Source: Planctomycetota bacterium (GTDB lineage Bacteria > Planctomycetota > Phycisphaerae > UBA1845). Taken from it: 14,890 bases of DNA. This document shows positions 7,401 through 14,545 of this stretch, piece by piece (position 1 is the first letter of the stretch; each line of letters begins with the position of its first letter). Location of the stretch: the NCBI GenBank assembly GCA_024278775.1, contig JAJRSP010000059.1, positions 1-14,890 of the forward strand, given 5' to 3'. The notes under the pieces were generated by a model, which did no database searches, was not told the DNA's origin, and worked only from the letters and a program-made list of their open reading frames with translations. A program made the translations under genes and the position numbers.

Positions 7401-8723
7401 ATGACTACGGAACAGCCCCAATATACTTTCGATCGTGTGGTGCGCATGTGCCTCAGCGCGGTGGCGTTGGTGGCCCTGTTGCTCCTGCTCCGGTTCCTGT
7501 CCGATGTGCTGCTGCCCTTTGCGGCGGCGGTAGTGATGGCGTACCTGCTGAATCCGCTTGTGACGGGCATCGAGCGGCGTACCGGTCGGCGGGGGCTTGC
7601 GGTCGGCATGACGCTGGGCGGACTTGGGGCTCTGGGGTTAATGCTGTTTGTGCTGGTCGTGCCGCTTGTGGTGGGTCAGGTGGCTCGTTTTCAGGCGGAC
7701 GTGGGGCGGCTGCGGAGTGACTTTGCCGCCTCGTTTCGCATGGGCGAGCAGGAGCAGGCAGCCACTCCGGACGCCCCGGCGAATGCGGTGTCGAACGATA
7801 CGCACGCCGTGGGTGACACAGCGACGGAGGGCGGCGTGGCGGAACCGCCCACCAAGTCGGCGTTCGGGTGGCAGGAACTGATGGACGGTTTGGTCCAGTA
7901 CCGCGCCGATGCAGGGTCGGTGCCGCGGTCCACGCGTCTCAGTGAGCTTGGGCGAAAGACGAAGGGCACGCTGATTGGTGCCGGCTTCGAGAGTCTGCGA
8001 CGGTTCGTCCGATCGGATGATTTCAATAAGCTCCTTCTTGATACGGCCAAGCACTTGGCCATCGGTGGTTGGTCAGTGGTGACGTTTGCGCTCAATCTGG
8101 TGTTGGGGCTGACGGGGTTGATTATTGTCATACTCTATCTCGTGTTTCTGCTGATGGACTACCGTGACTATGCCAAAACATGGCACACGTTTCTCCCGCC
8201 GACCTATCGCGAGCCGATCATCGAGTTTCTGGGGCAGTTCGACATCGCCATGCGGCGGTACTTCCGGGGGCAGACGCTTGTTGCGCTGCTTGTGGGGACG
8301 CTGTTTGCGATCGGTTTCACCATCATCGGGCTGCCTATGGCCGTGCCGTTCGGGCTTTTTGTCGGGTTGCTGAATATGGTGCCCTATTTGCAAACGGTGG
8401 GGCTGGTGCCGGGTATGCTTCTGGCTGTCGTTCGCGGGTTGGAGGGGGATTCGAGTTTTCTGGGGTCCTTGCTGCTCGTGCTTGTGGTCTTTGGTGTGGT
8501 GCAGTTGATTCAGGATGCGGTGCTGACACCGCGTATCATGGGCAAGGCCACCGGGTTGCGACCGGTGGCGATTCTTCTGGGTGTGTTTATTTGGGGTAAG
8601 CTGCTCGGATTTCTGGGGCTGCTGCTGGCGATCCCGCTGACCTGTTTGGGGATCGCCTATTATGGTCGCTACGTGCTGTTGCATTCAAGCACGTCTACAA
8701 AGATCACGCCGGACGCCGGGTAA
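7401..8723 (+). CDS. AI-2E family transporter (PerM/YdiK-like inner-membrane protein)
   Basis: This is a polytopic inner-membrane protein of the AI-2E (UPF0118) family. Members include the AI-2 exporter TqsA and several Na+/H+ antiporter-like or unknown transporters, so the substrate here is not defined. It has 440 residues from ATG 7401, which is preceded by GGAGTGA (7389-7395); the frame is open to 7320 but lacks a better site. Hydrophobic segments lie at about 16-32, 35-53, 68-93, 222-252, 294-312, 314-344, 354-372 and 388-416, matching the usual eight. Conserved family stretches are LNMVPYLQTVG (about 324-334) and the late LTPRIMGKATGLRPVAILLGVFIWG (375-399). The soluble loop between TM3 and TM4 is long (about 128 residues) and contains a low-complexity Ala/Thr/Asp/Glu-rich stretch at about 115-155. 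The stop codon sits in the loop of a 9-bp stem. Confidence 0.93.
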   Translation: MTTEQPQYTFDRVVRMCLSAVALVALLLLLRFLSDVLLPFAAAVVMAYLLNPLVTGIERRTGRRGLAVGMTLGGLGALGLMLFVLVVPLVVGQVARFQADVGRLRSDFAASFRMGEQEQAATPDAPANAVSNDTHAVGDTATEGGVAEPPTKSAFGWQELMDGLVQYRADAGSVPRSTRLSELGRKTKGTLIGAGFESLRRFVRSDDFNKLLLDTAKHLAIGGWSVVTFALNLVLGLTGLIIVILYLVFLLMDYRDYAKTWHTFLPPTYREPIIEFLGQFDIAMRRYFRGQTLVALLVGTLFAIGFTIIGLPMAVPFGLFVGLLNMVPYLQTVGLVPGMLLAVVRGLEGDSSFLGSLLLVLVVFGVVQLIQDAVLTPRIMGKATGLRPVAILLGVFIWGKLLGFLGLLLAIPLTCLGIAYYGRYVLLHSSTSTKITPDAG

Positions 8724-8732
8724 CCCGGTGTC
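8712..8732 (+). terminator. Stem-loop with the AI-2E stop codon as its loop (possible terminator)
   Basis: GACGCCGGG (8712-8720) and CCCGGTGTC (8724-8732) form a 9-bp stem with one G·T pair. The three-base loop is the TAA stop codon of the AI-2E gene. No T-run follows, so it is not a classical intrinsic terminator; it may end or protect the transcript. Confidence 0.4.
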
Positions 8733-8804
8733 GCACGAGCAGGACAAGATCGGTAGGTCCGAAAAAACGAACTATGGCGGTTGGAGGCTGTCGGTTATTG
8801 TGTC

Positions 8805-8820
8805 TGGCACGCGAGTTGCT
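8805..8820 (+). promoter_or_regulatory. Sigma-54 (RpoN) -24/-12 promoter for the YgbA-like gene
   Basis: TGGCACG (8805-8811), four bases (CGAG) and TTGCT (8816-8820) match the sigma-54 consensus TGGCACG-N4-TTGCW at every specified position, with a C before the TGG. The invariant GG (8806-8807) and GC (8818-8819) are 10 bp apart as required. Transcription would start near 8831, giving a leader of about 42 bases that carries the ribosome binding site. Such promoters need an AAA+ enhancer-binding protein. A small inverted repeat, TCGG-N5-CCGA at 8750-8762, lies about 45 bp upstream and is a weak candidate activator site. Confidence 0.75.
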
Positions 8821-8872
8821 TGCCATCTGGTGAGCCTGGGGTGTTCCCGGGTAGCTGGGTACGGAGACTTAG

Positions 8873-9319
8873 ATGTTCCAGGCCATTGTTCCCACGCGCC
8901 GTCTGTACAGGGCCTCCGATACGCCGAATCGGGACGTGCCCCTGCCGAGGTTGGACCCCGCCCCCAAGAAAGAGCGGGATCTACAGAGAGATTTGCGCAC
9001 GTTGGCGCGTTTTATTGAGACGTACTGCAAGAACACCCACCCTGGTGTTTTGAAGCGGGAAGTCCGGCTCAAGCGGTACGACGTGGCGGCGGCGGTCGGC
9101 CACCCGGTGCGGCTCTGCCCAACCTGCATGAGGCTGCTCACACATGCGGTGACGAAGCGGGGTGCCTGCCCGATGAACCCCAAGCCTCCCTGTAAGCACT
9201 GCCCCAATCACTGCTACCACCCGCAATACCGAGAGCAGATTCGAGAGGTGATGCGCTTCTCCGGCATCAAGCTCCTGCTGACTGGACGTCTGCACTATCT
9301 GCTCCACCTGTTCTTTTAG
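8873..9319 (+). CDS. YgbA-type 'nitrous oxide-stimulated promoter' family cysteine-rich protein
   Basis: The protein has 148 residues, with ATG 8873 preceded by GGAG (8863-8866). The second half matches the YgbA family signature: YCKNTH (51-56), LCPTC (81-85), RGACPMNPKPPCKHCPNHCYHPQYREQIREVMRFSG (96-131) and a C-terminal LLHL. Cysteines are at about 52, 82, 85, 99, 107, 110 and 114, a likely metal-binding or redox-active set. In E. coli, ygbA is NsrR-regulated and linked to recovery from nitrosative stress; the molecular activity is not well defined. Compared with E. coli YgbA, the segment between the YC-x3-H motif and the first CxxC is about 20 residues longer here, and there is an extra N-terminal stretch of about 30 residues. 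A sigma-54 promoter directly precedes the gene, consistent with NorR-like or other enhancer-dependent control. It stands alone as a single-gene unit. Confidence 0.85.
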   Translation: MFQAIVPTRRLYRASDTPNRDVPLPRLDPAPKKERDLQRDLRTLARFIETYCKNTHPGVLKREVRLKRYDVAAAVGHPVRLCPTCMRLLTHAVTKRGACPMNPKPPCKHCPNHCYHPQYREQIREVMRFSGIKLLLTGRLHYLLHLFF

Positions 9320-9426
9320 GGGTGCGCGTTTCCTTCAGCCCATACGAGGCCCCACCCACGCCTTAGCCGCTGACTCAGTCTGCGCCGTTTCCCGAATGTC
9401 CTGTGTGCTTGGTACGGTGACCTGCC

Positions 9427-9512
9427 GGGCGTCCCATACTTCGCGTACTCCCGAATCGTAACCGTCTCCGTTTTCGTTCCCCACCCTTTGCCTTGGGGCA
9501 AAAGTGGGGCAC
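9427..9512. repeat. Palindromic repeat element, copy 2 (internally deleted)
   Basis: The right hairpin (9479-9510) matches the hairpin at 2297-2329, including the shared flank CGTTTTCGTTCCCCACCC, and its stem is TTTGCC/GGCAAA with a one-base difference in arm length. The left end (from GGGCGTCCCATACTTCGCGT at 9427, continuing ACTCCCGAA) aligns with the left end of copy 1 (GGGTGCCCCATTCTTCGGGT, then ACTCACGAA). The inner part of the left arm and the central hairpin of copy 1 are missing, so this copy has lost about 50 bp. It occupies the gap between the YgbA-like gene and the thiolase 3' end; the rest of that 228-bp gap shows nothing recognisable. Confidence 0.7.
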
Positions 9513-9547
9513 CCGCCGATACCGTCTTGCACCCGTTCGATCAGTTT

Positions 9548-10744
9548 TTATGCTCGTTGGAAGATGGTTGCGACACCCTGCCCGACGCCGACACACATCG
9601 TGGCTAGGCCGCGCTTGGCGTTTTGGCGTTTCATCTCATGAAGCAGCGTCGTGGCGATGCGCGCACCACTCGCGCCGAGCGGGTGCCCCAGGGCGATAGC
9701 GCCGCCGTTGGGATTGACCCTGGCCGGGTCCACATCCATATCGCGCATACAGGCGAGCGACTGCGCGGCGAAGGCTTCGTTCAGCTCGACAAGATCAATA
9801 TCGCCCATGGCCAGGCCCGCGCGATGCAGCGCTTTTCCGGTGGCGGGGATCGGACCGAGACCCATGCAGGAGGGGTCGACGCCGGCCGTCGCCGAACACC
9901 CGACCGTGGCCAGCGGTGTGAGGTTGAGTTTCTCCGCCAGCTTTTCCTCCATTAGCAGCAGGGCGGCCGCCCCATCGTTGATGCCGGAAGAGTTGCCGGC
10001 CGTTACCGTGCCGCCCTTGGCGAACGCGGGGCGGAGCTTTGCGAGTGCTTCGAGCGTCGTACCGGGTCGCGGGTGTTCGTCGGTGTCCACGACAACCTCG
10101 TCACCCTTTCGCTGCGGCACTTCTACCGGGATGATCTCGTCGGCAAACCGACCCGCTTCCATCGCGCGTTTGCATTTCATCTGCGAATCGCAGGCGAATC
10201 GGTCCTGTTCCTCGCGTGATAGCTCATACTTCTTTGCGACGTTCTCGGCCGTCTCGCCCATGGAGTAGGGATGGTACATCGCGGCCAGCTTGGGGTTCGT
10301 GAATCGCCAGCCGATGGTGGTATCGTAAATCTCCGCGTTTCGAGAGAACGCGCTGTCCGCTTTGGCCAGCACGAACGGTGCCCGTGACATGCTCTCGACA
10401 CCGGCCGCGATCATCACGTCGCCGTGGTTCGCCTCGATCATCCGGGCGCAGATGTTGATCGCGTCCAGACTGGAAGCGCAGAGGCGGTTGATCGTCGAGC
10501 CGGGGATACCTGCAGAAAGGCCGGCCAGCAGCGCCGCCATTCGCGCGACGTTGCGGTTGTCCTCACCCGCCTGGTTGGCCGCCCCGCAGTAGACGTCTTC
10601 GATCAGCGCCGGGTCAACGCCCGTACGCGCGACAAGGGTCTTAATGACCAGAGCGGCCAGATCATCCGGGCGGACTTTCGATAGCGATCCGCCGTAGCGT
10701 CCCACAGGCGTTCGCACGGCATCGATCACCGCAGCACGTCGCAT
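9548..10744 (-). CDS. Thiolase, acetyl-CoA acyltransferase (3-oxoadipyl-CoA thiolase-like)
   Basis: This thiolase cleaves a 3-oxoacyl-CoA with CoA to acetyl-CoA and a shortened acyl-CoA. It has 398 residues, the normal length. The acylated nucleophile is in [14 protein letters not shown] (Cys about 89). LNEAFAAQ (from about 321), [10 protein letters not shown] (His about 354) and MCVGVGQG (Cys about 384) complete the active site. The CVGVGQG form (rather than CGGGQG) and the segment [15 protein letters not shown] resemble PcaF/PaaJ-type 3-oxoadipyl-CoA thiolases, but a general degradative role cannot be excluded. The ATG 10744 has a strong ribosome binding site, GTGAGGA, six bases upstream. 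It lies 184 bp downstream of the 3-hydroxyacyl-CoA dehydrogenase on the same strand; together they supply the last two steps of a beta-oxidation-type cycle. The gap suggests either its own promoter or processed joint mRNA. Confidence 0.93.
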   Translation of the reverse strand: MRRAAVIDAVRTPVGRYGGSLSKVRPDDLAALVIKTLVARTGVDPALIEDVYCGAANQAGEDNRNVARMAALLAGLSAGIPGSTINRLCASSLDAINICARMIEANHGDVMIAAGVESMSRAPFVLAKADSAFSRNAEIYDTTIGWRFTNPKLAAMYHPYSMGETAENVAKKYELSREEQDRFACDSQMKCKRAMEAGRFADEIIPVEVPQRKGDEVVVDTDEHPRPGTTLEALAKLRPAFAKGGTVTAGNSSGINDGAAALLLMEEKLAEKLNLTPLATVGCSATAGVDPSCMGLGPIPATGKALHRAGLAMGDIDLVELNEAFAAQSLACMRDMDVDPARVNPNGGAIALGHPLGASGARIATTLLHEMKRQNAKRGLATMCVGVGQGVATIFQRA

Positions 10745-10805
10745 GTTAAATCCTCACAAAAGTAAGAAGTCCCAGGACACCGGCTGCCTGGTACCGTTTC
10801 CACGA

Positions 10806-10819
10806 AGGTCGTGCGACCT
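10806..10819. repeat. 14-bp inverted repeat in the dehydrogenase-thiolase gap (possible operator)
   Basis: AGGTCG (10806-10811) and CGACCT (10814-10819) are perfect inverted repeats separated by two bases, about 62 bp upstream of the thiolase ATG. It could bind a dimeric regulator or simply form a small stem; it abuts the larger hairpin at 10818-10854. Confidence 0.3.
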
Positions 10820-10854
10820 CTTTCTTCCCTCCTTGTGGAGGAGGGAAGAAAGGG
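10818..10854 (-). terminator. Strong 13-bp stem-loop between dehydrogenase and thiolase genes
   Basis: CTTTCTTCCCTCC (10820-10832) and GGAGGGAAGAAAG (10840-10852) are perfect complements with a seven-base loop, and the stem extends by one G·T and one C·G pair. All pyrimidines are on one side and all purines on the other. In the direction of the dehydrogenase transcript no T-run follows, so it may act as an attenuator, processing site or 3' stabiliser rather than an intrinsic terminator. Confidence 0.5.
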
Positions 10855-10928
10855 AGCGAAGTGCAATCTAACCGATTCGCGTGGCCCTATCCAGCACGTG
10901 GAGGCGCGTGCGTCGTAGACGACTTACG

Positions 10929-12152
10929 TTACATCGCGTCTGCGAAGAGCGGGGCCGGTGCGTATCGCCCATCCTCAACGCTTCCGTTCAATCCGTTCAA
11001 CACCCCGCGCACGGTGCGATGACCGATCTCGTCCGCCCAGGCGAGCGGCCCGTGCGGATAGTTCGTCCCCTGCGTCATGGCGATGTCAATATCATCACTG
11101 CTGGCGACGCTCTCCGAGTAGGCCGACCCCGCTTCGTTGAGGATGGCCGCAAGGATTCGGCAGAACACGTACTGCTCGGTGCTGGTGGCTTCGTCGGCAC
11201 CGGCTTTGACGCAAAACGCGAGCATCGCATCATTCAGCAGCGGCGAAAGCTGGAAACTCTTCCGTTCGACGGGGTAGGCCGGGATCGGCGTCTCGCCGTC
11301 ATACAGGAAAAACCCACGGCCGGTCTTGCGTCCGAGATGGTTTTGATCGACGAGGTTCTTCTGGATGTCGTGTGGCGTGAATCGCGGGTGGTGGTTCATC
11401 TGCTCCCAGACGGAGGTACTCACGGCGTAGTTGACATCCAGCCCGACGAGGTCCATCAACTCAAACGGCCCCATACGAAAGCCGCCGTGGGTACGCATCA
11501 CAGCGTCGATTTCATCAACGCCGGCCACTCCCTCACCCAAGAGCCGCAACGCTTCAAGATAAAACCCGCGGGCGACTCGGTTGACGATAAAACCGGGCGT
11601 GTCCTTGGCGCGGACCGGCGTTTTTTGCCACGCCGTGGCGGCCGCAAACGCCAGGTCAATGTTGGATTCGGCGCTGTGCCGTCCGGCGATGATCTCGACG
11701 AGCGGCATGACCGGGGCCGGGTTGAAAAAATGCATCCCGATCACGCGTGACGGGTCGGACACGGCCTCCGCAATGCTCGACACCGAAAGCGATGACGTGT
11801 TCGTGGCCAGGATGGCGCTGTCGGATGTGGCCTGTTCCAGCGATCGAAACACCTTGTGCTTGACGTCGAGATTTTCAACGACGGCCTCGATCGCAAGCGG
11901 CGCGTCGCCGAGACCGGCGATGTCAGTACGGGTTTCAATGCGGGCCAATTGCGCGTCCCGCTCCGCTTGCGATGTCTTTCCCTTCTCAACGGATCGGTCG
12001 AGGCGTTTGGTGATACCGGCGATCGCGCGGTCAAGCACACCCCGGTCGATGTCGATCAAATGGACAGCGCAGCCGTGTTTCGACGCGAGTTGGGCGATAC
12101 CCGCGCCCATCGTGCCGCCGCCGACGACCGCGATTGTCGTAATTTGTGGCAT
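10929..12152 (-). CDS. 3-hydroxyacyl-CoA dehydrogenase, NAD-binding, with two C-terminal 3HCDH domains
   Basis: The enzyme oxidises a 3-hydroxyacyl-CoA to 3-oxoacyl-CoA with NAD+. It has 407 residues. The N-terminal Rossmann fold shows VVGGGTMGAGIAQL (about 9-22) and the acidic strand end HLIDID. Catalytic positions are in ATNTSSLSVS (116-125) and GMHFFNPAPVMPLVEII (139-155; His about 141, Glu about 153), and DTPGFIVNRV follows. The first C-terminal domain contains GGFRMGPFELMDLVGLDV and GRKTGRGFF. A second, shorter helical 3HCDH domain (about 325-395) ends with QGTNYPHGPLAWADEIG. That duplication is like PaaH/PaaC and some Thermus-type enzymes, though the protein is shorter than the about 475-510 residues of PaaH. 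The start at 12152 has only a weak AGGG ahead of it. It is followed by the thiolase, its likely pathway partner. Confidence 0.93.
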   Translation of the reverse strand: MPQITTIAVVGGGTMGAGIAQLASKHGCAVHLIDIDRGVLDRAIAGITKRLDRSVEKGKTSQAERDAQLARIETRTDIAGLGDAPLAIEAVVENLDVKHKVFRSLEQATSDSAILATNTSSLSVSSIAEAVSDPSRVIGMHFFNPAPVMPLVEIIAGRHSAESNIDLAFAAATAWQKTPVRAKDTPGFIVNRVARGFYLEALRLLGEGVAGVDEIDAVMRTHGGFRMGPFELMDLVGLDVNYAVSTSVWEQMNHHPRFTPHDIQKNLVDQNHLGRKTGRGFFLYDGETPIPAYPVERKSFQLSPLLNDAMLAFCVKAGADEATSTEQYVFCRILAAILNEAGSAYSESVASSDDIDIAMTQGTNYPHGPLAWADEIGHRTVRGVLNGLNGSVEDGRYAPAPLFADAM

Positions 12153-12185
12153 GCATAGCCCTGTGTAGGCCGTGATAACACCAGT

Positions 12186-12200
12186 AGAACCTTTGGTTCT
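12186..12200. promoter_or_regulatory. 15-bp palindrome, candidate operator upstream of the dehydrogenase
   Basis: AGAACC-TTT-GGTTCT is a perfect 6+3+6 inverted repeat ending 34 bp before the dehydrogenase ATG (12152). Its size and position fit a TetR- or GntR-like operator for the acyl-CoA genes; no regulator gene is in the window, so this is inference only. Confidence 0.35.
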
Positions 12201-12331
12201 TGCAGCGTACTCCGGCCGCGTACGCCGTTACGTCTCGATCGTATCAGAGTCGATTAGAAGGGCAACTTGGCTGGGTCGCTGGAGTGGGCGGACGAATGCC
12301 CAGATGCCCAGATCGGGGCATACACGTGCGT

Positions 12332-12360
12332 TTGAACTGTGGGGGTCCTCGTGCTACACT
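12332..12360 (+). promoter_or_regulatory. Sigma-70-type promoter for the ygiQ gene
   Basis: TTGAAC (12332-12337), a 17-bp spacer and TACACT (12355-12360) match the vegetative consensus well (4 of 6 and 4 of 6, including the key TTG and TA...T). Transcription from about 12367 gives a leader near 106 bases. The rest of the 320-bp gap 12153-12472 holds the palindrome at 12186-12200 and a tandem ATGCCCAG pair at 12296-12311, and nothing else I can identify. Confidence 0.5.
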
Positions 12361-12472
12361 ATCCGCCTGAGCCCGAGCGGCGTGGGCCGTCTTCCCACGC
12401 GCCGGGTACTCCACGGAGCCGCTACGCGAGCACGTCGAAACGTGCAGACGAGCGGGCATCGAGGCTAACCCT

Positions 12473-14545
12473 ATGGTACGCAGCACCGCCAACACGACGC
12501 CAGGTACGTCCGCGTCAACATCGTTCCTTCCGCTTACCATCGTTTCCTCACAAACGACTCACCGGCGCAAGACGCTTCCGCCAGCGCTGCGCGAGCCGTT
12601 GCCGATGACGATGGCCGAGGCGCAGCGCCGCGGCTGGGATGAACTTGACATCGTGTTTGTCACCGGCGACGCCTACATTGACCACCCCAGCTTCGCCATG
12701 GCCATCCTCGGTCGCGTACTGGAGGCAAACGGCTTTCGCGTCGCCATCTTAGCCCAGCCCGACTGGCACAACTGCGATGCGTGGAAAACCTTCGGACGGC
12801 CCAAACTGTTCTTCGCGGTGTCCGCAGGCAACATGGACTCGATGATTAACCACTACACGGCCAACAAAAAAGTCCGTAACGACGACGCTTACTCCCCCGG
12901 CGGCCGGATCGGCTTGAGGCCGGATCGCGCCACGCTTGCCTACTGCCAACGGGCACGAGAGGCCTATCGCGGGGTTCCCATCATCGCCGGCGGGGTCGAG
13001 GCCAGCCTCCGGCGGTTGGCCCACTACGACTACTGGAGCGACACGGTCAAGCGTTCCATCCTGCTCCACGCCAAGGCCGATCTTGTCGCGTTCGGCATGG
13101 GCGAATCGACGATCGTAGAGATCGCCCGGCGGCTCAGAGACGGTGCGAGCGTGATTGACCTGCGCCGGCTGCGCAGCGTGGCCTATGCGATGGGCGCGAG
13201 CGAGACCCCGCCCACCGGGAATGATGTCGTCACGCTGCCCACCTATGAGGAGGTGAAGGCGGACGTCCACGCTTTCGCCGAGGCAACGCGCATTATTCAC
13301 TGCGAGACCAACCCTTACAACGCCCGGACGCTCGTGCAGTTTCACGATCGTCAGCCGATCGTCTGTCAGCCGCCGTCACTGCCGGAATCTCAAGAGACGA
13401 TGGACTATTTCTATGACCTGCCCTACACGCGCAGGCCGCACCCGAGCTACACGGAACCGATCCCGGCGTTTCAGGTCGTGAAGGACTCCGTCACCATCAT
13501 GCGTGGCTGTTTCGGCGGGTGTACCTACTGCTCGATCACCACACACCAGGGGCGGATCATCCAATCGCGTAGCAAGGATTCCATCGTTCGCGAGGTGGCG
13601 ACGATGGGCCATGATAAAGAGTTCAAGGGCACGGTGAGCGATCTCGGCGGGCCGACGGCCAACATGTACGAGATGCGATGCGTCAAGCCGGAGGTGGAAG
13701 CCATCTGCCGGCGGCTCTCCTGCGTCCACCCGACCATCTGCTCGTTGCTTGGTACGGACCACGGCCCGCTCATCCAGATTATGAAAGAATCGCGTGAGCA
13801 GCCGGGCGTGAAGAAGGTGCTCATCGCCAGTGGTGTGCGGATGGACCTCGCCCAACTCTCCCCCGACTATATCAGAGAGCTGACCACCCACCACGTCGGC
13901 GGTCATCTCAAGGTCGCCCCGGAAAACACCGACGCGAAAACGCTCGACATCATGAAACGTCCAAAACTGGAAAACTTCGAATCGTTTGCCGAGCGGTTTC
14001 GCGCCGAGTCGAAAAAGGCTGACAAGGAACAGTACCTCGTCCCCTATTTTATCTCCGCACACCCCGGCACCGACCTGCACGCGATGATCGAGCTGGCGAT
14101 TTTTCTCAAACGCAACGGGTACAAGCCCGAGCAGGTGCAGGATTTCATCCCCGCGCCGTTTGATATTGCCGCGTGCATGTACCACACCGGGCTCGACCCC
14201 TTCACCAAGAAGCCGGTCCATGTGGCCAAGTTTCTTCGTGATCGCAAGCTGCAACGTGCGCTGATGCAGTTCTTTAGACCGGAGAATTATTTTTTAGTAC
14301 GAAAGGCGTTGTACCAGGCGGGTCGCGGCGATCTGATCGGGGAGGGTTGCGACTGCTTGATCCCCTCGAGGGCACCCCAGGCCGCCATCGACGCGCGGCA
14401 GCAGGCCGCCCGGCAATTTGACACCACCGGCGACCACGTCCACGCCCACACACGAACGCCAAAACACCGCCGCACTCGACGCACCGAACGGGGTGCGGGC
14501 TACCGGCCGGAGAGAAAATCAACGCGAAAACCAACCCGCGAGTAG
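12473..14545 (+). CDS. ygiQ: YgiQ family radical SAM protein
   Basis: This is a conserved radical SAM enzyme of unknown reaction (UPF0313). It has 690 residues, compared with about 740 in E. coli. Early family motifs are RRGWDELDIVFVTGDAYIDHPSFAMAILGRVLEANGF and AQPDW, followed by an IIAGGVEASLRRLAHYDYWSD block. The [4Fe-4S] cluster motif is GCFGGCTYC, CxxxCxxC with Cys at 346, 350 and 353. Later stretches are GGPTANMYEMRC, GHLKVAPENTD, the SAHPGTDL block and DFIPAPFDIAACMYHTGLDP. The C-terminus (about 640-690) is a highly basic tail. The start at 12473 is preferred because GAGG lies nine bases upstream and because the conserved LP before MTMAEAQRRGW (the Met at 12605) would be lost with the later start. 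Its own promoter is proposed at 12332-12360. It appears to be a single-gene unit. Confidence 0.95.
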   Translation: MVRSTANTTPGTSASTSFLPLTIVSSQTTHRRKTLPPALREPLPMTMAEAQRRGWDELDIVFVTGDAYIDHPSFAMAILGRVLEANGFRVAILAQPDWHNCDAWKTFGRPKLFFAVSAGNMDSMINHYTANKKVRNDDAYSPGGRIGLRPDRATLAYCQRAREAYRGVPIIAGGVEASLRRLAHYDYWSDTVKRSILLHAKADLVAFGMGESTIVEIARRLRDGASVIDLRRLRSVAYAMGASETPPTGNDVVTLPTYEEVKADVHAFAEATRIIHCETNPYNARTLVQFHDRQPIVCQPPSLPESQETMDYFYDLPYTRRPHPSYTEPIPAFQVVKDSVTIMRGCFGGCTYCSITTHQGRIIQSRSKDSIVREVATMGHDKEFKGTVSDLGGPTANMYEMRCVKPEVEAICRRLSCVHPTICSLLGTDHGPLIQIMKESREQPGVKKVLIASGVRMDLAQLSPDYIRELTTHHVGGHLKVAPENTDAKTLDIMKRPKLENFESFAERFRAESKKADKEQYLVPYFISAHPGTDLHAMIELAIFLKRNGYKPEQVQDFIPAPFDIAACMYHTGLDPFTKKPVHVAKFLRDRKLQRALMQFFRPENYFLVRKALYQAGRGDLIGEGCDCLIPSRAPQAAIDARQQAARQFDTTGDHVHAHTRTPKHRRTRRTERGAGYRPERKSTRKPTRE

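Noticed and set aside
7250..7609. 120-codon N-terminal extension of lepA
   Set aside because: The extension is low-complexity, overlaps the AI-2E gene, and precedes the conserved MTNLERTRNFSIVAHIDHGK start; total length without it equals the family norm.
8073..8684. 203-residue Gln/His/Arg-rich minus-strand frame opposite the AI-2E gene
   Set aside because: The composition is what the complement of hydrophobic membrane codons gives; there is no independent support.
8805..8825. TGGCA-N11-TGCCA inverted repeat as a repressor operator
   Set aside because: The arms coincide with the sigma-54 -24 box and the bases just after the -12 box, which explains the sequence better.
10860..10895. Sigma-54-like GG-N10-GC spacing on the minus strand upstream of the thiolase
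   Set aside because: Only the invariant dinucleotides fit; TGGATA and ACGC are poor matches to the -24 and -12 boxes.
10881..11750. 289-residue plus-strand frame opposite the 3-hydroxyacyl-CoA dehydrogenase
   Set aside because: Antisense shadow of a conserved gene; the protein shows no family features.
13376..14254. 292-residue minus-strand frame opposite ygiQ
   Set aside because: It lies wholly opposite conserved YgiQ sequence, including the cluster motif, and has no recognisable domain or ribosome binding site.
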